Below are positions 23,100-35,268 of a stretch of 64,000 bases of DNA, piece by piece (position 1 is the first letter of the stretch; every line of letters starts with the position of its first letter). Position numbers and translations under genes: made by a program. This stretch comes from Volvariella volvacea V23 (Eukaryota; Basidiomycota; Agaricomycetes; Agaricales; Pluteaceae): contig KB722743.1 of assembly GCA_000349905.1 (NCBI GenBank), positions 305,923 through 369,922 on the forward strand, in the 5' to 3' direction. Below the pieces are notes generated by a model. That model worked only from the letters and a program-made list of their open reading frames with translations, was not told the DNA's origin and did no database searches.

Positions 23100-26000
23100 A
23101 TGTCGTGCTTCCCCCTACTGCGCTTTTTGCTCTCTTATTTGCTCATATGCCAAAGTCTCGTCGTTCTTGTTGCTGGGCGGCGACCTTCAAGCTCCATTGG
23201 CCTTGCGGATGCAGTGACCTGGGATTCTCATTCCTTGTTCATTCATGGCCAGAGGATCTTCATTTTGTCCGCTGAGTATCACCCTTGGAGACTTCCGGGC
23301 AACCCAGATCTCTGGGCAGATATATTTCAGAAGATCAAGGCGAATGGGTTCAATGCTGTCTCCTTTTATGTAAACTGGGCATTGCATTACCCAACACCTG
23401 ATACAAACCACGGTGAAGGCGACTTTGAAGCAGGAACATATCGCGATATTCAGCGGTTCATTGATGAAGGCAAAAAGGCAGGATTATGGTTGATAGCAAG
23501 GTGCGCATGAGTGAAACTGGGGTTCTTTCTTACTCAATCAAAACTGATAGGCCTGGGCCATACATAAGTTAGTCCGGATCTGCTGATATATGAACTGCAT
23601 CATTCAAACTTATGCTCTTTATGGAAGACGGGGAGACAACAGGAGGAGGTTTTCCTGGTTGGGTCGGTAATGTCGCTGGTCCTCTTCGGACTAATAATCC
23701 AAATTACACAGAAGGTAATTAACGTCACTATTATTGCATGGTCTGCTCCTTATGCTTATGTATGCTAGCATGGAGACCTTACATGACAGCCATTACCAAG
23801 GTAATTGCCCGTAATCAGATAACGAACGGTGGCCCCAGTAAGTGCTTATTCTTGCATATCAGCCGACTCCACCTCTGATGACACCGTAGTCATTCTCGTG
23901 CAAGCCGAAAACGAGTATAGTGCTAGCGCGTCCAATAACATTTATATGCAAGACATTATTGACTTGTATAGGGACAATGGCATCGTCGTTCGTATGTGAA
24001 TTTGTAGTTGAACGCTGTTTATCTCTTGTAACCCGTTCGTCCGCAGCCCTCATCCACAATGACCAGCACGCAGGTCAAGCGGGGAACTTTTCACCAGATA
24101 AACCAGGTACTCACGTTGACATTTACTGGCGAGTGTTTCCATCTCCTCAAAAATTGGATGTGCTGAACCAGCATTCCGTTTAGCGGGGATTCGTATCCCC
24201 AAGGAGCCAATCGCTGGCAGCAGGTCCAAGCCATCTATTATTCCGCGCATCAATCTTCTGCACCTAGCAATCCCCTATGTCTAGCAGAGGTGGGTGCGTT
24301 CATCTTAAACTCGTAGCAGGGAAAACGTGAATATTGTTGTAGTTCGGTGGTGGGTATTTGCTTGGTTGGGGATCAGTTACAAGAGGGGGAACGGGATACG
24401 AGAAGTATTGTGAGCACAAAACCTCTCTATCGCGAGGAGCTGCACACTGACTGCCTCCACCCTAGCCAACGACCTGACAGACACTAGCTTTGGTTCGTCT
24501 TACCCTTTCGTGCCGTTACATTAATGCTGATGCTGCGGGAATAGAGAATATATTCTACAAAGACGCCTAGTAAGGATTCACTCCAGGGACTTCTAAAGTA
24601 TGCATCTAACCTCGTCATTAGCGCCCAAACCACAACAATACTGAGTGAGTAACCATTCTCAAGCGGAAAGCGCCTGAAAGCGCCAACAATTATGGATAAG
24701 ATATATATAGTGAGTTTGTGTATCAAAGAAAGGTGCACACTTGATGACAGCTCATCTCAGTGCTATTCGGTGGTACTAACTGGGGTCAAACGGGAGAGCC
24801 AACAGTGTACGTGCAGAACATTGTGGGTGACTTGTTTTACCTGAGACTGATCCATTTAGATATTCGTCCTATGATTACGGAGGCGGTAATTATTCGGCTT
24901 ATTCATATTCATCTTGAGTTCAACTCGCATTCGCTTGAATAGGAATTAATGAAAACCGAGTCGCGACTCCCAAAATGAATGAAATGAGACTGCAAGGTCT
25001 GCGTTTCTCGCTTTATTTCTGCACAGTTTAATTCAATAATACCTCAATTAGGACTCTTCTTGAGGGTCTCTCGTGATTTATTGGGTTCCAACTTATTGGG
25101 AAACGGGACAAATTACACGACTTCTCAGCTTATCTATACCGCTGAACTTCGCCATCCTAGCACCGGTGCTGCATTTTATTTCATGCGGCATAATGCTTCC
25201 ACGTACGAGGTATGCCTTAAAGAGAGCACACAAGACTAATCCTGGTTGTGTAGATCGACGGAGCTGACGACGACACAACTAAAGGCCGTTACCTCACTCG
25301 GGTCGGTCACTATTCCGAGGTCTGGAGTGTTGACATTTGATGGCCGTGAGATGAAGATCATTGTCACGGACTATGTGTTTGGGAAGTCGAATAGCAAGAT
25401 ATTGTACTCAACTGCCGAGTAAGCCACAAAATCCATCCGAAGGATAAGATACTGAATAGAATCCTAGGGTCACGACTTGGACCACGTACGAAATTTCTAT
25501 CTCAGAGCGTGCGAAATGCTCATATGTGTTATCACAGGATTGGTGCCACAGATTATATCATTCTTTACTCACCCGCAGGTCAAACAGGAGAGACGGCCTT
25601 CATCTTCGCATCCTCGCCCACAGTGGACATATCTGATGCCAGCGGAGCAGCATTTACCTTCGCTGATGGGGTAATGATTCTTAATTACACTCTCAATGGT
25701 GTCCACTTTGTCAAGATTACTTCTGAGGGGGCCAACCTTGTGGTGGTGTTGATGGACAAAGCTTCAGCGAATAGTTGGCACTCCTCCATAATTCCTGGAA
25801 ATAACGAATGGGGAAACTTCTTCTCCATCGGGACGAACGAGACGTAATCAAACCTCTAATATCCTGGAGTTCTTGCTGATATGGGGATAAGCGTACTGAT
25901 TGGTGGACCCTATATTGTTCGGACCGCTCAGATATCTAGGGATAAACTGGTATTAGTGAGTTTGTACTCCTCGAGCTGTTCTCAACCTGCTGCTGACCGC

Positions 26001-27698
26001 TGTGTAGACTGGTGACTTGAATGGCACCACAACCATTGAGTACATTGCCCCTAATACCGTCACTTCCCTCTCTTGGAATGGCCTCTCTATTCCGGTTAAG
26101 AAAACAGGAAGAGGGAGTTTTGTGGGGACACTTGCAGGTGCTTACCGCTTACCGCTCCCCACCTTGAATAAATGGAAAGTGGCCTCAAGCTTGCCAGAGA
26201 TTTTACCTGGGTTTGATGATTCTGGTTTCACGGAGGCCACATTGACCTCTACTAACGTAAGTGCCATTCCATATATTGTATTTTTGGCTTCTTGAAACAA
26301 GTGCGTAGTACACGAATTTGCCACCGCTAAGCGGAAATCATGTCCTCTACTCGCAGCAATATGGGTAAGCAGCCGTGATTCATGCTCTCCAAAGCAACTC
26401 ACAATTGCTCTTATTTCTCAAGGTTTTATGGTGGCAACATCATCTATCGAGGCAGATTCACGGCCAGTGGTCAAGAGATTTCAATCACCACTACAGTTCA
26501 ATCTGGCTTCGCGGGCGGATATTCTGCGTGGTTGAACGGCGTGTTCTTAGGAAGCGCGCAAGGCAACGCGACGGTAAGCATGACCACGGATACTTGGACC
26601 ATTCCAGCTGGTGCCTTGCAAATTGGGCAAGAAAACGTTCTTGTTGTCGTCATGGGTGGGTGCATTACATGCATACTCGTTGTGAAAGTACTTAGTAACC
26701 ATATCGTCAGACCATATGGGGTAAGTTTGTAGTGAATATTGACTCCCATGAGGACCAACGCTGAGCAATGCTGTTTAGTATCGTAGAAACGAGCAGTGAG
26801 CGTTGTTATATATTCTATGAATTTTTATGACTTAGGGCGCATTCAGGTAATGGTGGCAAGGAACCACGAGGGATTCGGGGCTATTCTATCACGGGAGGGA
26901 ATACCACTTTCACTTCATGGAGGTTGCAGGGGAATCAGGTAAGCATGAACTTTATCTCACATCATTTACGTTTTGTCGACTTGCGAGTATTTGTAGGGTG
27001 GTGTTGCGAGCGCGCCTGATACGTTCAGAGGTTACTTGAACGAAGGTGGTCTGTACGCAGAAAGGATTGGCGCCCATCTCCCTGGTTTCCCTCTGTCTTC
27101 TTGGGAGGATGGGTCCCCTCTAACTGGTTTATCCCGTGCTGGGATCAATTTCTATTGCACTACTTTCGATTTGGTAAGTTATGCTCGCTCGACTCCTTCG
27201 ATTCTATTGGTAATGTGTACTATTGGTAGGACCTACCCGATGATGTGGATGTTCCCATTCGCCTGGCCATTACCCCCAGCATCATCACGTCCAATTTCCG
27301 CGTACAAATTTACCTCAACGGTTGGCAGGTCGGGAAGTATATCAATAACATTGGGTGCGTGTAGCTTCCCATCAGTTCAGTCATTACCATTCATGATGGT
27401 TTTGTATAGGCCACAAACAATCTTTGTATTGCCTGCAGGGTGAGTTAGTTTTTGATCCCTCGGGAGAATACATTCTTGACCCAGGTACAATGCATACAGC
27501 ATTTTAAGGAGGAACTCGAGCAACACCCTGTGCCTCTCTTTGTGGTCTCTCGATGCCGCAGGGGCCTCCCTTGCTGGGTTGCAGCTCATTTCGGATGGGG
27601 TATTCACGACTTCGTTGAAATTTCAGGACTATAGATCACCGGATTATGCAGAGCAACGGGCATTGAGACCACCGCCCGAGTACTTCCCACCAATGTAA
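23100..27698 (+). CDS. Secreted beta-galactosidase, glycoside hydrolase family 35
   Basis: Releases terminal beta-galactose from cell-wall polysaccharides outside the cell. The start MSCFPLLRFLLSYLLICQSL is a clear signal peptide. The GH35 core opens VTWDSHSLFIHGQRIFILSA, then EYHPWRLPGNPDLW and GFNAVSFYVNWALHYP. The acid/base Glu lies in VQAENEYS (near 23910) and the nucleophile Glu in LAEFGGGYLLGWG (24285-24375, split by an intron). FGGTNWGQTGEPTVY and SYDYGGG follow. The C-terminal half carries the beta-galactosidase beta-sandwich domains (such as GNNEWGNFF, LPGFDDSGFTEATL, GYLNEGGLYAERIG) and the usual NTLCLSLWSLDAAGASL ending. About 18 short introns are needed. The motif that is usually Y-G-W-D-x-Y-P appears as Y-C-G-D-S-Y-P across a probable GC-AG intron at about 24135-24182. 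Roughly 1,000 residues, normal for fungal family members. Confidence 0.9.
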
Positions 27699-27779
27699 CG
27701 AGAGTTGTATTTAAGAGGTTGGTTAAAATTACAATCTCCTGCAAGACAGACACAAGAAGGTATACAGGATCAGTTAAGG

Positions 27780-29420
27780 TTAGTCCGAATCGCTTTGATC
27801 TTGTAGGAATGCCATAATGCTCTGACGGGCATTGCCCTACCACCAAGGTTTAGCGCTAAGCATTGGGTGCCTAAGAATTGGAAACGACTTACGCGTCGTT
27901 TTACCGGCTTCTCTTCCTCTGAAGATTGTTTTTCATCATCGGACGACTCTTCAACACGAACTCTGCTCCGCCCTTGCTTAAGAACTGCTTTCTCAAACGT
28001 TTGGACGTCCTCTAAAGGCATATCAATGGACTTGTGAATTCTACGTCTTAAAGAACAAGCGATACTGCACTCACGTATTTCTTGCTCGAGTTCTCGTTTC
28101 TCTCGGATAGCTTTAGCTTGCTCGAGACTCATCCTCCCGGTCATGCCAAGCTCCGACAAGATTTCTTTCAGTTTCTTTATCTGCTGCGAAGGTTGATCTA
28201 GGCCATGGAAGACCTTCGACCACACCTTTCGAATACCACAAGCCAAGACCAATGACTAGTAACCTTGTGAATCTGTGAAACGGAACATACAATAAAAACG
28301 TGCGAACCTTGAGTCGCTTGATGGTTTCCTCGTCCTTACTTAGTGTTACAGCTGCCTTTTTACCGCGCTTTTTCTTCTCTTCGGGTAAAGCCTTCTTGGA
28401 TTTAGTCTAGGAATCATAAGAAATAAGACTTTCACGGCATAGCTCGTCCATACTCTGCTTTTTGGAGGCTCGTCAATAAGGACTGACATTTCTGACTCGC
28501 TTTTCTGATAGAATCGGATATGAATTTCACCTTGCCGAGTGGCGTGAGCCAAAGTGACTTACTTCGTCCTCTTTCATAGTTTCCGATGAAGCTTCTGGAG
28601 CGAGGGATCCCACCTTTTCACCACCCTCACCTATAATGGGCGTTTCCTTAACCTCAACAGTATTATCACTTTCACCTTCGCTTCCGTCCTCTGCCTCGGA
28701 ATTCACCACAATTTTGCGGCGTTTTCTGCTATTAACTGCAGGCGATGCCTGGTGGGCCGTCAGAAATTCATCCATTATGAAATAGCATGTTTCTTACGAC
28801 TGGGGCTTCCTTCGTGCGAGTTGCTGCCTCTGATTCCGAGTCTGAAACAACTTCTTCCTGGTCTGGTTAAGTATGAAGGGGTTTAATAGAATGGACGTCA
28901 CATACCTTAGACTTAACGTTAGTAGCCTTTTTCACCTTCCCTTCTGCACCTTTACCCTTAGAATGTGCTTTACCAGGACGTTTCGTGGGTTTCGGAGATG
29001 GTCCGGCATCTTTGGATTTCTTTTTCCTCTTTTGGCCTGCAACAGATTTTGGGGGTATTTGTGCGCTATTTGACTCCTCAGATGTGTCCTCCCCGGCCTC
29101 CTGCAGTATAACTCGTAAGCTTAGCCGGGCATTGATATGTGAAGGAGAACTGCTACCACAGCAGCGTCCACTGCGCTGTTCAACGGCTTTCTGTACTCGG
29201 AAGAGTCTAAAGTACCCTCTCCAAGCGAGAACTGTTGCTCGAGTTTCTGACGGATTATGCGTCGAGTAAGAGTCCTGGTGGAATGCTATATGCTGAGTTC
29301 CAATGTGGATGAAATCAAGAATATAAAGCTGGGTTATTACTCAAGTTCTCCGTTCTTTCTTGCCTGTCGCACGAGTTCCTGTGTAGCTTTGATTAAGACA
29401 GATAGCTCTGGTACATCCAT
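27780..29420 (-). CDS. DEK C-terminal domain / HIRIP3-like histone-binding protein
   Basis: The start MDVPELSVLIKATQEL (29420) is followed after an intron by LTRRIIRQKLEQQF, FSLGEGTLDSSEYRKPLNS and AVDAA, a DEK_C domain. The middle is a low-complexity charged region with KKKSKDAGPSPKPTKRP-type nuclear signals and acidic stretches. The C-terminus has KKAAVTLSKDEETIKRLK, LACGIRKVWSKVFHGLD, QQIKKLKEILSELGMTGRMS and EQAKAIREKRELEQEI, the conserved HIRIP3/CHZ-type block, and ends NARQSIMAFLQDQ before an SDSD-stop. Family members bind H2A-H2B or work with the HIRA histone chaperone; a nuclear chromatin role is therefore likely. It ends 81 bp from the beta-galactosidase stop (tail to tail). About seven introns are present. 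Confidence 0.8.
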
Positions 29421-30900
29421 GGTGGCAGTCAAAGTGGAGTTGGTCCCACACGCGCCGTCCGCTCCAATGTCACACCTCATAATAGCACGTGACTGTGACC
29501 GGTCGCAGCCGCGGTGAAAATTGGAATTGCGACCTAGATGGCAACTTGCGAATCTTGCAGTCTACGATGTTCAGCCCAACACCAGGTTTACTAGACTTAC
29601 TTGTGGATGTAACTCTCGAGGTCAATGCTCTTCTTAGTCACCAGTCTCTGCTGTGCTTTGCTTGGACCAATCGACCCTCCAACAACTTGGCTACCCTTCA
29701 CTGAATTAACTATGCTTGGGCATTTTCCAGCAATCCAGCCTCGGTCGGTGCATTTGGCTAGCACTCATCCAGGAAATCTTCCTTTACTTTGAACGCCTGC
29801 CATCTTTTTGTCCTTTAGCCGACTTTCCGTTGTGTTCGCTTGTCCACCGCTATATCGAATTTTGGTGCGAGGAGCAAGCCCTAGCTTATTGGATGCTCTC
29901 ACGTCAAGGTACTATTAATTCCCCCAAATTAATCGTTCGTCCTTTATAGTGAAGTTGAAGTCCGACAGTGCTCGACTTGCAGCTTTGGCGGCAAAATACT
30001 GTTGAATTGATAGGGCTTGCATTAGCAAAAGGGTGTTCTGAGCTAGTGCTTGACTTCCAAACCAGAGCAAATTCGAACCACGGGGTCACACAGCTCATGT
30101 GCCCTCCAGTTCTGACAATGACTTAATAAGTTGTAAGCTCTTCACCTTGCCAGCAACATGCTACTCGGCCCTTCCCTGGGTGTTATCTGCTGTCGTACTC
30201 CATCCGAAGTTTGACTTTAGGGACCCGGGACTGCAGGTTCTCTGCGGAATGGGTTTCCCATCTTCCATCCATCGATATGCCCCATTTGAAGGAATGCACG
30301 ATCCTATTCAACAAGTTGGGACACCACAACTGGACTCAGCAACTCATCCAGACTCTTGGAGAGGGCTTTCCAGGGAAGATACACTACTTTGGAGAGCCAC
30401 GTCAAACTCCATACGTGTTGGGAAAGATTTGAGGCGTGGGTTCGGTCTTTCCTGAACGATAACCCTCCAACGTGTCCAAACTTTCTGTCCATCCATAGAA
30501 TAATCCCTAGTAACAATGAAGCAGATGACGCTCATATGGGGTGACTGGAGGCTTTCTGTCTATTCTTCAAAGGGTTTGACGCCCTTCCACCTGGACTTGC
30601 AGAGTTCCTGTCAACCACCTAATGCATTTTAGTTAGATATGGTCATGGTTTGTTCAACTCTGAAGGAGGGATGTATTGCCAGTAAATTGGTATTTTGATG
30701 GTGATTTCAGCCTATGCGCCCACGGCTATATTTCGTTCAGAAGATAGTTTAAAAGTTTCCTCTGCTGTATACCATTAACTCTATATCCTGGTGTTCCGTG
30801 ATATTGTTGTATTCGATATTTTCTGTCGCTAGAATGGAGAATTATCCATTCGTATAGTGCAGTACTCCACTGGCATGGTCTGAATCAAAACGGATAACTC
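29421..30900. other. Gene-poor stretch with broken open frames
   Basis: Plus-strand frames at 29489-29704, 29716-29949, 30099-30455 and 30211-30432 are each open for 60-120 codons and shift phase from one to the next, which would fit a decayed protein gene. Phrases such as LPSIDMPHLKECTILFNKLG recall the leucine-rich part of agaricomycete F-box proteins, but no F-box motif is convincing. I assign no function. The region leads into a retrotransposon fragment. Confidence 0.35.
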
Positions 30901-30980
30901 ACCGGCGCGCAGTCACGCCAACTACATCACGGTGGTACGGCTGGAACCCAGCCTGCACGATTGCCAGCTCAACGCTAGGC

Positions 30981-32081
30981 TTGCCGACTCTACCGTTATT
31001 GCCCCACTGGCAGAAACTCGGCATAATGTGGCGCTGTTGCACGCTTCTGTTGACGACTTACGGATGCGAACTTGGATGCAAGAACGGAAAGAGTCTACAG
31101 CTCACACAAAGCATAGGTACAAGACGGAACCTTGGACCTTTCCGGAGCGGGCCCATTAGTTCGTTGGAAAAGCTCAAAGGGCCACTTCCTACCCGCATAC
31201 GGTTGCAGTGGCTGGGGCACGCTCGCCAACGGAATACATTGGGGTGGTACGCCCAGTTCTATTCTTACCACCCTACCGTCGCCATTCTTGACAGGGATAG
31301 GAAGGATCGGTCTGGCGCAGTTGATGCTGATACAATCGATATTGATCGCGTAAAAGTAACCAACCAAGATACCAATAATAGCGTTGGCGAACGCTTCGAC
31401 TTCCTGAATAGGGAAAACAAGCGAGGTGCTCGCTTTGGCATTCCTTCAAATCGCATCCTATATGACCTATCACACCCCCTCAAATCCGATGAAAAGGATT
31501 TCAAGGAGTATGTGCAGGAGAGAAAGAGAAAAATTGAAGAAGAAGTAAGGGGATGGGGTCAAGAACCGCTTCAAGTTGTCTTTACTGACGGATCCGCAAC
31601 GAAGAAAGACCACGCACAGAGCAAGTATAAACTGACGAGAGACAGTGGCGCAGCCTTTACATGTTGGCACCGTGGACAAAAGGTAGGAGAGGGTAGATTT
31701 TATGCACAACAAGCTACGAACTACGAGGCCGAACTCCTTGTGGTGAGGGCAGGGGTATGTCACACACTACAACGCATACCCAACAAGGTCCACTCCTTGA
31801 TTGTCTACGCAGATAGTGAAGCCGCATTAACTTCTGCGCTATCGTTCGATAAACACCCGGGACAGGGGTATTCTATCGCAATTTTCAAAGCTTTACAAGA
31901 TTGGTTCTACAAACACCCCACCAATCACATAACATTTGCTTACTGTCCGGGTCATCAGGGCATCAGCCAAAATGAAGAGGTCGACAGGATTGCGAGAGAT
32001 ACCTCAGTGAGACCTATTAGTTCTCTCATGAAGAAGTTACGAGATACACAGCCCCGACATGGCAAAAGGGCCGGGTCGTAA
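30981..32081 (+). mobile_element. 5'-truncated non-LTR retrotransposon ORF2 remnant with RNase H domain
   Basis: An open frame of 366 codons. The first 200 residues are the linker usually found before the RNase H of fungal LINEs. The RNase H domain covers about residues 196-340: LQVVFTDGSA (first catalytic Asp), ATNYEAELLVVRAGV (Glu), SLIVYADSEAALTSA (Asp) and ISQNEEVDRIARDT (last Asp), so the DEDD set is complete. There is no reverse transcriptase or endonuclease upstream, which fits a dead 5'-truncated insertion. Reading frames after the stop at 32081 are broken. The methionine at the start is only the first in the frame and not a real start. Family assignment beyond non-LTR is not attempted. 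Confidence 0.75.
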
Positions 32082-32842
32082 TGCACGTCCATGAGATAAA
32101 GCCTACTTCTCATCTCTGAGCCGCAATGGTTGGGAACGAAATATAGGACTCGTGATTTGTCTCAGAAAACTCGATGGCATTCGTTTACCAGGAGACAAAC
32201 GAGTTGCAACGCCTTATTCCGGGCACTGCATTTATTCGCGCTATCCATTATACCAACGGAACTAATACATAACTTGAATTTCATCATATACAATCGGAGT
32301 TACCACACTTTGTACGTACGAATATGAATGCCTTGTTAATAGCGAGATGAGGCCGTCTTAATTATGCCTCATTCAAGAAGATGACTGCGTCAGACCCCGG
32401 GCAGCACAACAGTGCCACAACTTGAAAAGTGTCGGGGGCGAGTGGAGGCGTGGCTTCAGGTCTTCAGAGCGGGTGGTTCGCCGTCCGGGCTTTCCATCTA
32501 TTCGCTTCATGGCTCTAAATTGGCAGTTCGTTTCCGAATTACTGCTGGAAGTCTAGTATACGCAGTTCACCAGGAGGTGGCGGCGTTTAATTGAATATTA
32601 CGCAGCGGGCACTATACCTCCCTGTATGGACTCTTTGTATATATCCATTAAGGCTGCATTATATGTGCTGTCCAGTGATTGTGATTGAAAACTATGCATT
32701 CATAAAGTACAGTATGAAACGGCGTTGCTAGGTTATTTGGACGACATATGCCGAAAAACAATGGATAAATGGTATCATCGTCCACGCTCCTGAGAGACCC
32801 GAATATGAAAAAACCTAGGAAACATGCTAACTGGGAAGGCAG
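32082..32842. other. Intergenic region after the LINE fragment
   Basis: May contain the decayed 3' end of the retrotransposon: short plus-strand frames (32130-32327, 32412-32594) are open but unrecognised. I saw no clear poly-A tail or target-site duplication. Confidence 0.35.
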
Positions 32843-34227
32843 TTACAACTTGGACTTTGTGGCTGATACATTTACAAGCGAAGCACCATGCTGCAGTAGT
32901 TGCGCCGCCTCCTGGACCATGTTGTCGACAATTTCCTTGGCAGGTAGGACATCGTGGATAAGAGCAGACACACGACCCATTAACCAAGGCCTTCCTGGAA
33001 TGGACTTTTCTGGGTGTTTCTCAAGTTCACGGTAATGGGGAATAACACCCTTGCTCGTCAGTTCTTGGATTTCTGCTTGTCTGTTCTTTTCCCTGTGAAT
33101 TAATCAGTATGGCTGTTTAGGGGTAATCCAAGGGAGCAATGTACCAATCTTCGACGTATGGAGTCCTTCTGACTCGCAGAGGTCGACCAGTATAGATAAC
33201 AGTAGTGATGGCATCTTCAAAACCTGCGCTCACCACCAGCTCCTTGTGCAGCTTGGGTGCACCAGCCTCAACGGAAGCAACGAAGCGTGTTCCGACCCCT
33301 GGAAAGATGAAAGAATGAAATTAGCATGCAGCTTACACTCATCACGGAGGAAGAGGAAGTATGTGAAAGGAGGCTGGTGACGCATGGAAATATGCATGAG
33401 AAAGGATACTTACAAACGGCCTGTGCTCCCCACATCAAGTTTGCGGCCAAACCCCGTCCGTCGTATACCGCACCAGCACCAATAACGTATACCGGTTTGC
33501 CGGTCAAAGGGCTCTTGTGACCCTTTACTGCATCCACACAAGCAGGAATCAGGATGCTCGCAGGCGTATCACCAGTGTGACCTCCCCCTTCTCCGGCTTG
33601 AGCACAAATAATGTCAACGCCTGCCTCAAGTGCCTTCTTCACGTGTTTAGGGTGGCCGACCATATTCATTATAGGGATACCGGCTTTGTGCAGAGCTTCG
33701 ACGGCTTCTCGTGGTGGAGTACCCACCGCGGACACGAAGAGAGCGGCTTTTTCTTCGATGATGACTTGGATGAGTTCGGGGAGTTGACCCTTGGTATAGT
33801 CAAACTAAGAAGGGCACGACAGTGAGAGGAGAAAGGAAGACTTGAGTGATGAAAACTAACATTTGTCTTTCTCGCACTACCACCGACCTGGGGAAGGAGT
33901 AGGTCAACACCGAAAGGCGCATTGGGGTCCTTCAGATCCTTCTTAATAGCGTGGATCTACTCTGAGGGGTGAGCAACGGTTGAGGAAGTAGGATAGGAGG
34001 TGCACACCTGTTGACGAAGGATCTTGGGTGTGTAGCCGACACCACCAATGACACCCAAACCACCAGCATTTGTCACTGCAGCTGCAAGCTCCGGGCCAGC
34101 CGCAACGTTCATTCTACATGCATTTGGCTGGCCTGAAACAAGAAAAGAACAAAGCTACCTACCCAGCAAGCAAAATGGGATGCTTAATCCCAAACATCTC
34201 GGTAATAGGCGTTGAGATTATGGACAT
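32843..34227 (-). CDS. Nitronate monooxygenase (2-nitropropane dioxygenase family)
   Basis: FMN enzyme that oxidises alkyl nitronates such as propionate-3-nitronate to carbonyl compounds and nitrite, a detoxification reaction. The start MSIISTPITEMFGIKHPILL is followed by MNVAAGPELAAAVTNAGGLG and VIGGVGYTP, GVDLLLPQVGG, FVSAVGTPPREAVEALHKAG, MVGHPKHVKKALEAGVD, AQAGEGGGHTGDTP (carrying the general-base His of the family), VYVIGAGAVYDGRGLAA and GTRFVAS. These make the usual TIM barrel. The C-terminus contains VIPHYRELEKHPEKSIPGRP and ends ATKSKL-stop. SKL is a peroxisomal PTS1 signal, so import into peroxisomes is likely. About six introns. Confidence 0.9.
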
Positions 34228-35268
34228 TTGAGGCTTGTCTCTGCAAATTATAGTACAAGGGCAATGGAGGATTTTCTCCGTTGGATGAGTGGGATTAGAG
34301 GGGTAGAAGGAGGTAGACAGGGATGAGGTGATGATGAAGCTTTTATAGTCTGCTCGAACTCGCAGCGCCTCATGATATTTTCTCGAGCTAAAGGCAGGAG
34401 CTGACGAGAGCCCGTTGAGCTTACGGCTATTTCATCACCGGTTTGCCGGAACCCAACCGTAATCGCCTTCTGGCCAGTATCGTGCCCCTCTTGACTTTAG
34501 CTCTCGTGGGTAAGCGACGAACCTGATCATGATGGGTGGCTATTGTTTGGCTGATTCGAAAGTAGTTTAGGGGTTTGGTGGAGGAGAATCTGAGCTAGAG
34601 GCGGCACCGATGGGGTATCCCATGAGGAGGTGCAGTACAAGAAGGTAGGAGATGGGGTCCAACTACGATAAGGTGAGAGTTTTATGTGTTCGATTGCAGT
34701 CGCGATCACTACTTGAGAGGTAACCTAGTGTCCGCAAAATGAATTTGGCGTCGTCATCGGATTCACCAACTGTGGGGTAAGATAACCGGAGTCGGCTTCT
34801 TGGGTTATATGCTTCCGGACCGCGTGTTTGTGCATCTAACGATGGTATGAAATGGCGACCACAGGGACAAAAATACAATTGCAATGAATGGCGCTGGTGC
34901 GCTCCAGGAGAACGGCTTAGGATCAGTCTTAATGGAATCAGCAGGGATATCAATTTAGACCAGGCGTTTTCTAGAAAGGGAACAGAAGAGCATATACTAG
35001 CAACGGTCGTCGCAGTCTCAAACGAAGAATGGAGTCAGGCGTCGAGAAGAAAGGTTGCGCGAGCGACTGGCGCGGCGTCATCTTACGCATGCCTTAATAG
35101 CCAGAGCTCAGCAGTAGTCTCGTTACGACTTCTCGTCAAGGAAAAGAAGCTGAATTGAAGCTTAGCGGGCAATTTACAGCCAACTGTGCAAGTCACGTAC
35201 AAGCTAATAAGTCTGCCAAAGTCCCTGTGCAGACCAGGGTAAAAGCATGTCGAGCACACCGAGGCTAC
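34228..35268. other. Intergenic region, no gene recognised
   Basis: Over 1 kb between two minus-strand genes. Frames at 34663-34953 (minus) and 34847-35158 (plus) have no recognisable domain. No repeat or RNA gene was seen. Confidence 0.4.
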
